From Alistipes sp. CAG:514 (GTDB taxonomy: Bacteria > Bacteroidota > Bacteroidia > Bacteroidales > UBA932): a DNA stretch of 9,497 nucleotides. This document shows, piece after piece, positions 1 to 6,636 of this stretch (within the stretch, counting starts at the first letter, position 1; every line of letters starts with the position of its first letter). The position numbers and the translations under genes are program-made. The DNA lies in contig HF986055.1 of NCBI GenBank assembly GCA_000431015.1, positions 13,951 through 23,447 on the forward strand, written 5' to 3'. The notes under the pieces were generated by a model. The model was not told the DNA's origin and did no database searches. It saw only the letters and a list, made by a program, of their open reading frames with translations.

Positions 1-1
1 C

Positions 2-526
2 GGCATTCCCGCCTACGACAATGAACTCATCTCGAAGGCCGCCGACGAGAGCGGTTTCAGCAAGGAGCTGTTCGAGCGCAGCGACGAGAAAAGGAGCCTG
101 TTCAGCATCACATCATTTTTCGGATCCGGCAGATTCGGCAGCGCACAGAACTACGTGGGGGACAACGAGATCTTCAAGATCCAGAGCGAAGTCATCAGGG
201 ACATCGCGACGAAAGGCCCGGCTATCTTCGTCGGCAGATGCTCCAACTACATTCTCCGCGACATGGAGTGCCTGGATGTGTTCGTCACCGCCCCACTTGA
301 GGACCGTGCGAAAAGGGTGTCCGAGCGTCTGGGGATAAGTCTGGACGAGGCCCGGAGCCGAATCGGGAGGCAAGACAGGACAAGGCAGACCTACTACAAT
401 TTCTTTACCTTCGGAGAGTGGGGAGCCGCCACCGACTACGACCTCTGCATCGACTCCTCGATCCTTGGGATAGACGGGACCACCGACTTCATCATCGACT
501 TTGGCAGAAAGGCCGGATTGATTTAG
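2..526 (+). CDS. Cytidylate kinase-like family protein (5' end outside window)
   Basis: The frame is open from the left edge and ends at TAG 524-526, giving 174 residues of the C-terminal part. It resembles the cytidylate kinase-like family common in Bacteroidota: the visible part opens with GIPAYDNELISKAA, the segment that follows the glycine-rich nucleotide loop, and contains AIFVGRCSNYILRD around residues 75-88. That is a typical 'VGRC.(D/N)Y.L' family element, followed by a lid-like charged stretch (EDRAKRVSERLG, then GRQDRTRQTYYNFF). The P-loop, about 25 residues, must lie left of the window. The family is expected to be a cytosolic nucleotide (CMP-like) phosphotransferase, but substrate specificity is not established for these paralogues, so true Cmk activity is uncertain. 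A GTG at 155 could be read as a start but would cut the conserved core, so the gene is better read as 5'-partial. The stop lies 4 bases before the hydrolase start, suggesting co-transcription. Confidence 0.85.
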   Translation, partial: GIPAYDNELISKAADESGFSKELFERSDEKRSLFSITSFFGSGRFGSAQNYVGDNEIFKIQSEVIRDIATKGPAIFVGRCSNYILRDMECLDVFVTAPLEDRAKRVSERLGISLDEARSRIGRQDRTRQTYYNFFTFGEWGAATDYDLCIDSSILGIDGTTDFIIDFGRKAGLI

Positions 527-1120
527 GAATATGCCGGAGCCTATCACGAAAAGTAAAAGAGTACTCGCGTTCGCGGCATGCGCCATCGTGGCCGTGGCCG
601 TCTTCTTCGCCGGGAAATCCGCACTCGGCAAGAAGACAGAGGAGGAGACAGCCCCAAGGCCTGTCCCCGTCAACCTCAATGTTACCCTGACAAACGAGAT
701 GTCCGACACAAGCGCGCTGGACGGATTCGACAGACAGGTCAAGGACTACCTGACTTTCTGGGGCATACAGGGTGCGTCGCTCTCGGTGATGAGGAACGAC
801 TCACTCCTCTTCGCCAAAGGCTACGGGAAGGCGGACAACGGCAAGGCGATGGAGCCGGGCAACATCCTCAGACTGGCCTCGGTCTCCAAACTCGTGACGG
901 CAGTGGGGATCATGCTGCTTCAGGACAACGGGCTTCTGAGCATCAAGGATCGGGTTTTCGGCCCTGAAGGCATACTCAACGACTCGACTTTCAACGCGGC
1001 GATCAAGGACACGCTCTACTACAGGATCACGGTGGAGGATCTGCTCCGGCACAAAGGAGGGTTCTCAAGGAAAGGCGGCGACCCTATGTTCTCGACCCGC
1101 TGGATAATGATGCAGAACGG

Positions 1121-1190
1121 CTGGAGCGAAGGACCGACACAGGAGCGCCTGATGGGGGTAGCGAAGTACCGACACAGGAGCGCCTGATGG
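1121..1190. repeat. Imperfect 35-bp tandem duplication inside the serine hydrolase gene
   Basis: Unit 1 is 1121-1155 and unit 2 is 1156-1190, directly abutting. The last 23 bases of each unit (1133-1155 and 1168-1190, starting accgacacagg) are identical. The first 12 differ at four positions (1121/1156, 1122/1157, 1124/1159, 1132/1167). Because 35 is not a multiple of three, the extra unit shifts the frame and ends the first reading frame at 1187. Unit 1 encodes the sensible protein sequence (GWSEGPTQERLM), so unit 2 is the surplus, error-bearing copy. Confidence 0.95.
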
Positions 1191-1824
1191 AGCTTCAGCT
1201 CAGGAGAAGGCTGAAGTTTGTCCCGGGGACGGCGCAGGAATATTCTAACTTCGGCTACCTCGCCCTTTCGATGGTGATCGAGAAGGTCAGCGGCATGGAC
1301 TACGAGACCTTCATGCAGGAATATGTGCTGAAGCCGGCCGGCTGCGTCGATTTCCGGATCGCCGGCAACTACTACAAGCACAAGTACCCCAACGAGGTGC
1401 GCTACTACGTCCAGCACGACGATGAGCCGGCGGACGAGTTCAACAACAGCGGCAGGAAGGTCACCAGATGCTACGGCGGCAACAACGTGACCGGTCTTTC
1501 GGGTGCCGGCGCATGGGTTGCCTCCACGCCGGAACTGGCCCTGCTTGTAGCCTCGATAGACGGCAGGCCGGAGGTGCCGGACATCATCAGCCGCGAGAGC
1601 GTGGATCTGATGACTGAATATTTCGACGAGAACACCTACTCCCTTGGCTGGAACGACACCAAGGACGGCAATTGGACACGCACCGGGACTTTCGCCGGCA
1701 CGAGTGCCCTGATCCATTACTACCCCGACGGCGAATGCTGGATCTTCGTCTCCAACACCAGCACGTACAAAGGCCCTGGCCAGGCACGTCACACCACCGA
1801 CCTATTCAACAAGCTAAGAACGAA

Positions 1825-1854
1825 ATATTCCTCGAAGTTTCCTCCGAGGAATAT
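1825..1854. repeat. Perfect 10-bp inverted repeat (hairpin) near the 3' end of the hydrolase gene
   Basis: ATATTCCTCG at 1825-1834 is the exact reverse complement of CGAGGAATAT at 1845-1854, with a 10-base loop. It lies about 55 bases before the hydrolase stop and about 60 bases beyond the 3' end of the convergent acyltransferase gene, whose stop is only 2 bases from the hydrolase stop. A U-rich tract does not follow on either strand, so a classical intrinsic terminator is not supported. Each arm contains one copy of the over-represented GGAATAT word. It might slow or end transcription for either convergent operon, but that is inference. Confidence 0.6.
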
Positions 1855-1911
1855 GTTCTATCCGCCTCATCAGGACACTTCGAATGATGAGGAATGGTTT
1901 GATTATTAATC

Positions 1912-2823
1912 CTACTTGTTCACGAACATCACGGCCTCAGCGATGGAGTTCAGTTTGGTGTCCACGCTGTCGGCGCGGCTTGCAAGCACGCAAGGGACTG
2001 TTGTTCCGACCAGCATGCCTGCCTGTCTCACACCTACGGCCAGCTTTGAGTTGGTCTTCCAGAACACATTGGCGGACTCGATGTTAGGGAACTCAAGGCA
2101 GTCAGCGTCACCGGCTACAGGGCTGACAAGCTTCTTGATCTGGACAGACTCATGGTCAATGGCCACATCCAGAGCCAGAGGGCCGTCGGCGATGCATCCC
2201 TTGATCTGACCACGGTCAACCATCTTGGAGAGGGCCGCGGCCTCCATGCAGGCTGGCATGGAATCAAGAACCTGCTCAGAAGCGGCAATGAAAGCCAGTT
2301 TTGGTTTCACGATGCCGAACGACTTGGCGACACCTACGAGATAGCCGGCGATCTTGACCTTCTGACGGAAGTCAGGAAGAGGAATCACAGCCATGTCTGA
2401 CAGGAAGAGAAGCTTGTGATAGTTAGGGCTTTCGATGACACCTACGTGGCTGAGCACTCCCTTAGGAGGAAGAAGTCCGGTCTCCTTGTTGAGGATGGCG
2501 CGGAGGAACTTGTCAGTCGAGCAAAGGCCCTTCATCAGCACATCGCCGTCACCGTCGTGAACCAGCTGGACAGCCTTGGCCACAGCCTTAAGCTCAACCG
2601 GCTCGTGAACGATGTTGAACAGATCCATGTTGATGTTGTTCTTATCGCAAGTCTCTTTGATCAACTCCTTGTCACCGACAAGAGTAACCTTAACGAAACC
2701 CATCTCGGACGCCTTGGCGCAAGCCTCGATCGTGTGCTCGTCAACAGCCCAGGCTGCCACCATTCTTTTGCAAACGCCTTTCTCCTTGAGTTCAGCGAAT
2801 ACGTCAGCGAATTTTGTGATCAT
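1912..2823 (-). CDS. Phosphotransacylase, Pta/Ptb family (phosphate acetyl- or butyryltransferase)
   Basis: This 303-aa cytosolic enzyme transfers an acyl group between CoA and inorganic phosphate. Its length matches phosphate butyryltransferases (about 300 aa), shorter than the usual stand-alone acetate-type Pta (about 330 aa or more). Visible family segments include DVLMKGLCSTDKFLRAIL (about residues 94-111), SHVGVIESPNYHKLLFLSDM, the glycine-rich GCIADGPLALDVAI near residue 210, and the C-terminal SANVFWKTNSKLAVGVRQAGMLVGT, equivalent to the 'K.L......A..A.IV.G...P' end of the family. It is the second gene after acetate kinase, with 29 bases between them and no promoter seen in the gap, so the two are probably one operon. 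ATG at 2823 starts directly at the family's N-terminus. The chain length of the acyl substrate cannot be decided; acetyl-CoA is likely from the kinase partner, butyryl- or other short acyl-CoA remains possible. Confidence 0.88.
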   Translation of the reverse strand: MITKFADVFAELKEKGVCKRMVAAWAVDEHTIEACAKASEMGFVKVTLVGDKELIKETCDKNNINMDLFNIVHEPVELKAVAKAVQLVHDGDGDVLMKGLCSTDKFLRAILNKETGLLPPKGVLSHVGVIESPNYHKLLFLSDMAVIPLPDFRQKVKIAGYLVGVAKSFGIVKPKLAFIAASEQVLDSMPACMEAAALSKMVDRGQIKGCIADGPLALDVAIDHESVQIKKLVSPVAGDADCLEFPNIESANVFWKTNSKLAVGVRQAGMLVGTTVPCVLASRADSVDTKLNSIAEAVMFVNK

Positions 2824-2852
2824 AATATCTTTAGTTTAAATCAATTATTCAA

Positions 2853-4104
2853 TTACTCCTCAATGCTCTGCACAAGGTGCATGGTGTCGCGCGCGATGAC
2901 AAGCTCCTCATCTGTGGTGACAAGGGCAACCTTCACCTTCGAGTCAGGAAGGGAGATCACCGTGTCCACACCCCACGCGGTGTTGGCCTCATAGCCGAAA
3001 GACAGTCCGAGGTAAGTGAGGTTCTCGCAGACCCTGCGGCGCAGACGGCTGTTGTGCTCACCGATGCCGCCGGTGAAGAAGATCGCGTCCACTCCGTTCA
3101 TCTCGGCCACATAGGCACCGATGTACTTGATCATCTGGAATGTGAGCATCTTCAGCGTAAGCTTGGCCTGGAAGTTACCGTTGTTGGCAAGCTCGTCCAT
3201 CTCACGGGCGTCGGATGTCTTCTGTGACACGCCCAGGAAACCGCTCTTCTTGTTCACGATGTCTTACATCTGGTCAGCCGCTCTTCTTGTTCACGATGTC
3301 GTACATCTGGTCAGGGGTGAGATTCTCCTTCTTCATCATGTAGAGTACAGCGTTGGCATCCACGTCGCCGCAGCGGGTACCCATGATCAGACCCTCAAGC
3401 GGTGTGAGACCCATCGAGGTGTCGATCGACTTACCGTTGACAATCGCGGTGATGGAACTTCCGTTGCCGATGTGGCAGGTGATGATCCTGGAGTTGTTCA
3501 CGTCCAGGCCGACCATCTCAGCACCCTTTTTGGCCACGAACTGATGGCTTGTCCCGTGCGCGCCGTAACGGCGGATGTGGTACTTCTGGTAGTACTCGTA
3601 AGGAAGGCCGTACATGTAGGCATAAGGAGGCATGGTCTGATGGAAGGCCGTGTCGAAAGTAACCACCTGAGGCACAGATGGAAGGACCTCCTGGCAAGCC
3701 CTGATTCCGAGCAGGTGGGCCGGATTGTGGAGAGGGGCGAAGTCGCAGCAGAAATCTATCTTGCTGATGACATCCTCATCCACGATGGCGCTGCCCGAGA
3801 AGAAATCGGCTCCCTGCACGATCCTGTGGCCTACCGCCTCGATGTCATCAAAAGACTTCAGCACGCCGTACTCTTTGTCGATCAGAGCGTCAAGCACGAT
3901 CTGCATACCGACGGTGTGATCCGGTACCGGGAGATCCTTGACCACCTTCTGTTTCCCGACAGGAGTGTGCTGGAGTCTGCCGCATTCCAGACCTATCTTC
4001 TCTACAATACCCTTAGCCAAAAGTTCATAGACATCATCATTCTTCATGTCAAGCAGCTGGTACTTGATCGAAGAACTACCACAATTGATAACAAGAATAA
4101 TCAT
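2853..4104 (-). pseudogene. ackA: Acetate kinase, frameshifted by a 37-bp tandem duplication
   Basis: Acetate kinase makes acetate and ATP from acetyl phosphate and ADP. The gene is split into 4104-3274 (276 aa) and a downstream frame ending at 2853 (134 aa if begun at GTG 3257). Joined without the duplication they give about 404 aa, the normal family length. Expected active-site residues are visible: N7 in VINCGSSS, R94 in GHRIVQG, H126 in APLHNP, D151 in FDTAFH, H183 in RRYGAHGTSH, the phosphate loop HIGNGSS, R244 in IMGTRCGDVD. In the second part are FTGGIGEHNS and the final catalytic glutamate in TTDEELVIARDT. The break is at 3241-3314: the first frame runs through one unit and meets TGA on entering the second. 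The surplus unit also carries a base change giving TAA in the true frame. It is the first gene of an operon with the phosphotransacylase and has a strong Bacteroidota-type promoter. The enzyme is central to fermentation, so real inactivation would be surprising and an assembly error is likely. Confidence 0.92.
3241..3314. repeat. 37-bp tandem duplication inside ackA, one mismatch
   Basis: Unit 1 is 3241-3277 and unit 2 is 3278-3314, each starting ccgctcttcttgttcacg, identical in 36 of 37 bases. The only difference is T at 3264 against G at 3301. Read on the - strand, unit 2 gives the expected DQMYDIVNKKSG, whereas unit 1 changes the tyrosine codon TAC to TAA. Unit 1 is thus the surplus copy, and its removal restores both frame and sense. 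Confidence 0.96.
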
Positions 4105-4133
4105 TCCGTTTGAGATTTATTTAATTATGCGTA

Positions 4134-4167
4134 CAAAGATACGAAATTAATCACTATTTTTGGCAAA
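4134..4167 (-). promoter_or_regulatory. Bacteroidota sigma-type promoter for ackA and the acyltransferase
   Basis: Read on the - strand, TATCTTTG at 4141-4134 matches the Bacteroidota -7 consensus TAnnTTTG at every fixed position. A TTTG at 4167-4164 lies 22 bases upstream, close to the usual -33 spacing. Transcription would begin near 4127, about 23 bases before the ackA ATG at 4104. The intervening region is AT-rich, in contrast with the coding DNA on both sides. Confidence 0.7.
4155..4162 (+). promoter_or_regulatory. Candidate -7 box for the comEC-like gene
   Basis: TATTTTTG on the + strand fits TAnnTTTG at all fixed positions. No good TTTG is seen 19-22 bases upstream, and the box would place the transcript start at about 4169, only a few bases before the ATG at 4173. 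That would mean a nearly leaderless message, or use of the in-frame ATG at 4185. The box sits inside the ackA promoter span. The match could be chance in an AT-rich gap. Confidence 0.35.
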
Positions 4168-4172
4168 TATAA

Positions 4173-5336
4173 ATGGACAGTGAAATGGTTGGGGCGAGAG
4201 ACATCGTGGGGATCAGTGTTCCTTTCGCGGCGGGTGTCGCGGCGGGAGCCTTCCTGTGTCCGATGCTTCCGCCGCCGGCCCATTACCTTCTGGCTGACTG
4301 TCTGCTCCTTACAATAGCACTCACAACAATCCTCGCTTCGCACCTGCACTTCGGCAAGCACTGCGACCGGCAAAACAGGGCGGCCGGTAGCCGACGGGGA
4401 ATGTTTTCAGGAATATTCCTGCTAGCCGGGATCTTCTGCGCCCTCTGCCACTCGCTCTCCGTCGGGATTCCTGAATATGGCGGCGGACCGGTCGCCTCGG
4501 CGGCGGCAAAGGCCGTGGGAAGTCTCCGGGACACCATCGATGCCATCCCCTACCCCTCGGCGACAACCGCGCCGCTCGTGAAAGCCCTGCTGACCGGCGA
4601 CAGAAGCGACCTCACTAAAGAGATCACGGGAATATTCCGGGACAGCGGAGCCTCGCACATCCTCGCGCTCTCCGGACTGCACCTCGGAGTGCTGTACCTC
4701 CTGCTGGCAAGGCTGACCGCGCCTCTGGGCAACAGCCTGGCGGCCAGAAGGTTGAGATATTCATTAATCATCGCGTCCGCACTTTTCTACGCCGTCATGA
4801 CCGGAGGCTCCCCGTCGATCGTCCGCGCCTTCCTTTTCATCGCCATCAACGAGACCGCAAGGCTGCTGGGCAGGAAAAGGGATCCCGTCAGGGTCCTGCT
4901 GGCGGCGCTGACCATCCAGCTCGCCCTGCGGCCCGATGTCATCGCCTCCGTGGGATTCCAGCTCTCCTACGCGGCGATGGCGGGGATATTCCTTCTCTAC
5001 CCCACCCTGGAACGGATCTATCCTGCCTCCGACGGCGGAAGATGGTCCGGACTCAACCCTTTCCGGAAGATCTGGAACGCCGCCATGCTCTCAATCTCCT
5101 GCCAGGCCTTCACCGCCCCGATCGTCTGGCACTACTTCCGCACCTTTCCCAAGTACTTCATCCTGACCAACCTCCTCGCCCTGCCACTGACAAGCGCGGT
5201 CATGGTCCTTTCGGTGACCACAATCGCGCTGTCATTCCTGGGAATATGTCCGGGCCTCCTGACCGTTCTTAACGATCACGCCATGCAGGCGCTCGTCTTC
5301 TGCCTCAAAGTCATTTCCGGGCTAGATGTATCTTAG
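4173..5336 (+). CDS. ComEC/Rec2-related membrane protein, short form
   Basis: This is a 387-aa polytopic inner-membrane protein of the ComEC/Rec2 competence domain family, which forms the channel for single-stranded DNA entry in transformable bacteria. Hydrophobic segments at about 11-30, 39-56 and 79-95 precede the competence domain. Family signatures are SGASHILALSGLHLGVL (158-174), GGSPSIVRA (211-219) and RPDVIASVGFQLSYAAMAGI (253-272), followed by further membrane helices to the C-terminus. Only some 20 residues separate the N-terminal helices from the competence domain, so the usual OB-fold (DUF4131) insert of full-length ComEC is missing, as is a metallo-beta-lactamase domain. The last residues (VISGLDVS) are read through the 3' end of the convergent fucP gene, overlapping it by 26 bases, so the C-terminus may be trimmed. 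ATG 4173 is the first in-frame start; ATG 4185 is an alternative. Whether it supports DNA uptake is unknown. Confidence 0.82.
   Translation: MDSEMVGARDIVGISVPFAAGVAAGAFLCPMLPPPAHYLLADCLLLTIALTTILASHLHFGKHCDRQNRAAGSRRGMFSGIFLLAGIFCALCHSLSVGIPEYGGGPVASAAAKAVGSLRDTIDAIPYPSATTAPLVKALLTGDRSDLTKEITGIFRDSGASHILALSGLHLGVLYLLLARLTAPLGNSLAARRLRYSLIIASALFYAVMTGGSPSIVRAFLFIAINETARLLGRKRDPVRVLLAALTIQLALRPDVIASVGFQLSYAAMAGIFLLYPTLERIYPASDGGRWSGLNPFRKIWNAAMLSISCQAFTAPIVWHYFRTFPKYFILTNLLALPLTSAVMVLSVTTIALSFLGICPGLLTVLNDHAMQALVFCLKVISGLDVS
4408..4421. repeat. 14-bp perfect palindrome CAGGAATATTCCTG
   Basis: This is a self-complementary site inside the comEC-like gene, built from two facing GGAATAT words. A second GGAATATTCC palindrome occurs at 4629-4638 in the same gene. 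In frame both encode Gly-Ile-Phe using the ATA isoleucine codon. No protein binding can be claimed. Confidence 0.5.
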
Positions 5337-6627
5337 TAGAGCGGACTCCGTAGAGGCACACAACGATGAAGCAGATGAACGGCAGGATGAACGAGGCGTT
5401 CACCGCCGGCAGGAAGCCGACCGTACCCTTGTCGATGATCCAGGCCTGGAGAGGAGGCAGCACCGAACCGCCAAGGATGGCCATGATCAGGCCGGCGGCG
5501 CCGAACTTGGCGTCATCCCCAAGGCCTCCGAGCGCTATACCGTAGATGGTCGGGAACATGAGCGACATGAAGCCGCTGACCGCGACAAGGCAGTAAAGGC
5601 CGAGCCTGTTCTGTAGGAAGATCACTCCGGCTGTGGCGATCATTCCTCCTATCGCGAAGATTGTCAGCAACTTGGGCGGCTGAAGGTACTTCATCAGCCA
5701 GGTGCAGAGGAAGCGGCAGCTGACAAAAAGCACCATCGCGATGATGTTGTAGGTCTGCGAGAGCACCTCGGCGGACTGCTCGTCCATCCCCTCCGCCATG
5801 AACACCCTTGTGCCGTACTGGATGATGAATGTCCAGCACATGATCTGCACGCCAACATAGAAGAACTGGGCTATCACCCCCTCCCAGTAGCGCGGCCTGT
5901 GGAGCAAGCGTCCCAGCACCGGGCCGATGTGCATGTCATGATCCTGATCCGCGTTCTTCGGCATCCTGGCCACCAGGATGAGGACGAACATCACGATGAT
6001 CACAAGACCCACAACCCAGTACGGGCCGGTAAGGACATTGAGGTCAGCCTGTTTCATCGCCTCGAAGCCGGTGTCGTCCAGAAGTGCCCTCTCAGCGGTG
6101 CTGGCAGGATGCAGCCTCGCCTGTATGAAATTCATAGCCACATACATGCCCATCAGCGAACCGATCGGATTGAAACACTGGGCGAAGTTCAGCCTTCTGG
6201 TCGATGTCTCCTCCGATCCCATGCTCAGGATGTACGGATTGCAGCTGGTCTCAAGGAAAGACAGGCCGCAGGTCATAATGAAATAGGCGATGAGGAAGAA
6301 TCCGTAGACACCTACCGACTTCGCAGGCAGGAACAGCAAGGCTCCCAGTGCGTAGAGTCCAAGTCCCACAAGGACACCGGCCTTGTAGGAGAACTTACGG
6401 ATGAACATCGCCGCCGGAAGGGCCATGCAGAAATACCCGCCATAGAACGCCACCTGGACCAGGGAACCCTGTGTCACGCTCATTCTGAATATCTTGGAGA
6501 ACGCCTTGACCATCGGGTTCGTGATGTCATTGGCGAAGCCCCAAAGGGCGAAACAAGTCGTTATGAGTATGAAAGGCAGGACGTAGCTTACTCCGCCTGC
6601 CTTAAGGATAGAGTCCTTCTCCTTCAT
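5311..6627 (-). CDS. fucP: L-fucose:H+ symporter FucP (major facilitator superfamily)
   Basis: This 438-aa, twelve-helix inner-membrane transporter imports L-fucose with protons. The N-terminal half carries the FucP signature FALWGFANDITNPMV; D34 in it matches the sugar/proton-site aspartate of E. coli FucP (D46). GLSFLETSCNPYI follows, where E126 matches the E. coli proton-relay glutamate (E135), and then FAQCFNPIGSLMGM. Length equals the family norm, so the gene looks complete. It starts 9 bases after the fucI stop, so isomerase and permease share a transcript. The 3' end overlaps the convergent comEC-like gene by 26 bases. Related MFS members carry other sugars (glucose/galactose GluP, N-acetylglucosamine NagP), but the fucI neighbour favours fucose or a close stereo-analogue such as D-arabinose. 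Confidence 0.92.
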   Translation of the reverse strand: MKEKDSILKAGGVSYVLPFILITTCFALWGFANDITNPMVKAFSKIFRMSVTQGSLVQVAFYGGYFCMALPAAMFIRKFSYKAGVLVGLGLYALGALLFLPAKSVGVYGFFLIAYFIMTCGLSFLETSCNPYILSMGSEETSTRRLNFAQCFNPIGSLMGMYVAMNFIQARLHPASTAERALLDDTGFEAMKQADLNVLTGPYWVVGLVIIVMFVLILVARMPKNADQDHDMHIGPVLGRLLHRPRYWEGVIAQFFYVGVQIMCWTFIIQYGTRVFMAEGMDEQSAEVLSQTYNIIAMVLFVSCRFLCTWLMKYLQPPKLLTIFAIGGMIATAGVIFLQNRLGLYCLVAVSGFMSLMFPTIYGIALGGLGDDAKFGAAGLIMAILGGSVLPPLQAWIIDKGTVGFLPAVNASFILPFICFIVVCLYGVRSTKIHLARK

Positions 6628-6636
6628 GGTAAAGGG

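Larger units (their letters stand above)
531..1909 (+). pseudogene. Serine hydrolase, beta-lactamase/PBP4-like (class C fold), frameshifted by a 35-bp duplication
   Basis: Two open frames, 531-1187 (218 aa) and 1187-1909 (240 aa), are the halves of one protein of about 447 aa. The first half has a cytosolic start, one hydrophobic segment (about residues 11-28) acting as a membrane anchor or uncleaved signal, then the catalytic SxxK motif as SVSK (S117, K120) and LLRHKGGF, the usual 'LLTHTSG' position. The second half carries the YxN motif in QEYSN (Y19-N21 of the fragment) and the KTG-like triad RTG (165-167). All three active-site motifs of the beta-lactamase/D-alanyl-D-alanine carboxypeptidase superfamily are therefore present but on separate frames. 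An extracytoplasmic peptidase or esterase role is likely; the substrate cannot be told. The break is an imperfect tandem repeat at 1121-1190. Removing the second unit joins PTQERLM directly to ELQLRRRLKF in frame. The start at 531 sits 4 bases after the upstream stop. The gene may be intact in the real genome. Confidence 0.85.

Noticed and set aside
155..526. GTG at 155 as the start of a small cytidylate kinase-like gene
   Set aside because: The same frame is open to the left edge and its residues fit the family upstream of 155, so the gene simply begins outside the window.
113..742. A 209-codon open frame on the - strand across the kinase-hydrolase junction
   Set aside because: The + strand frames match known families and abut with a 4-base gap, so the antisense frame has no independent support.
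531..1909. Two separate genes for the hydrolase region
   Set aside because: Neither piece holds a full active site, and the motifs split cleanly at the duplicated segment. They are halves of one gene.
1156..3277. A mobile element bounded by the two duplications
   Set aside because: The two repeats are unrelated to each other, there is no transposase or terminal inverted repeat, and both lie inside otherwise continuous genes.
3121..4113. A 330-codon open frame on the + strand opposite ackA
   Set aside because: It is a shadow of the kinase gene with low-complexity composition and no recognisable motif. It runs through the duplication only by chance.
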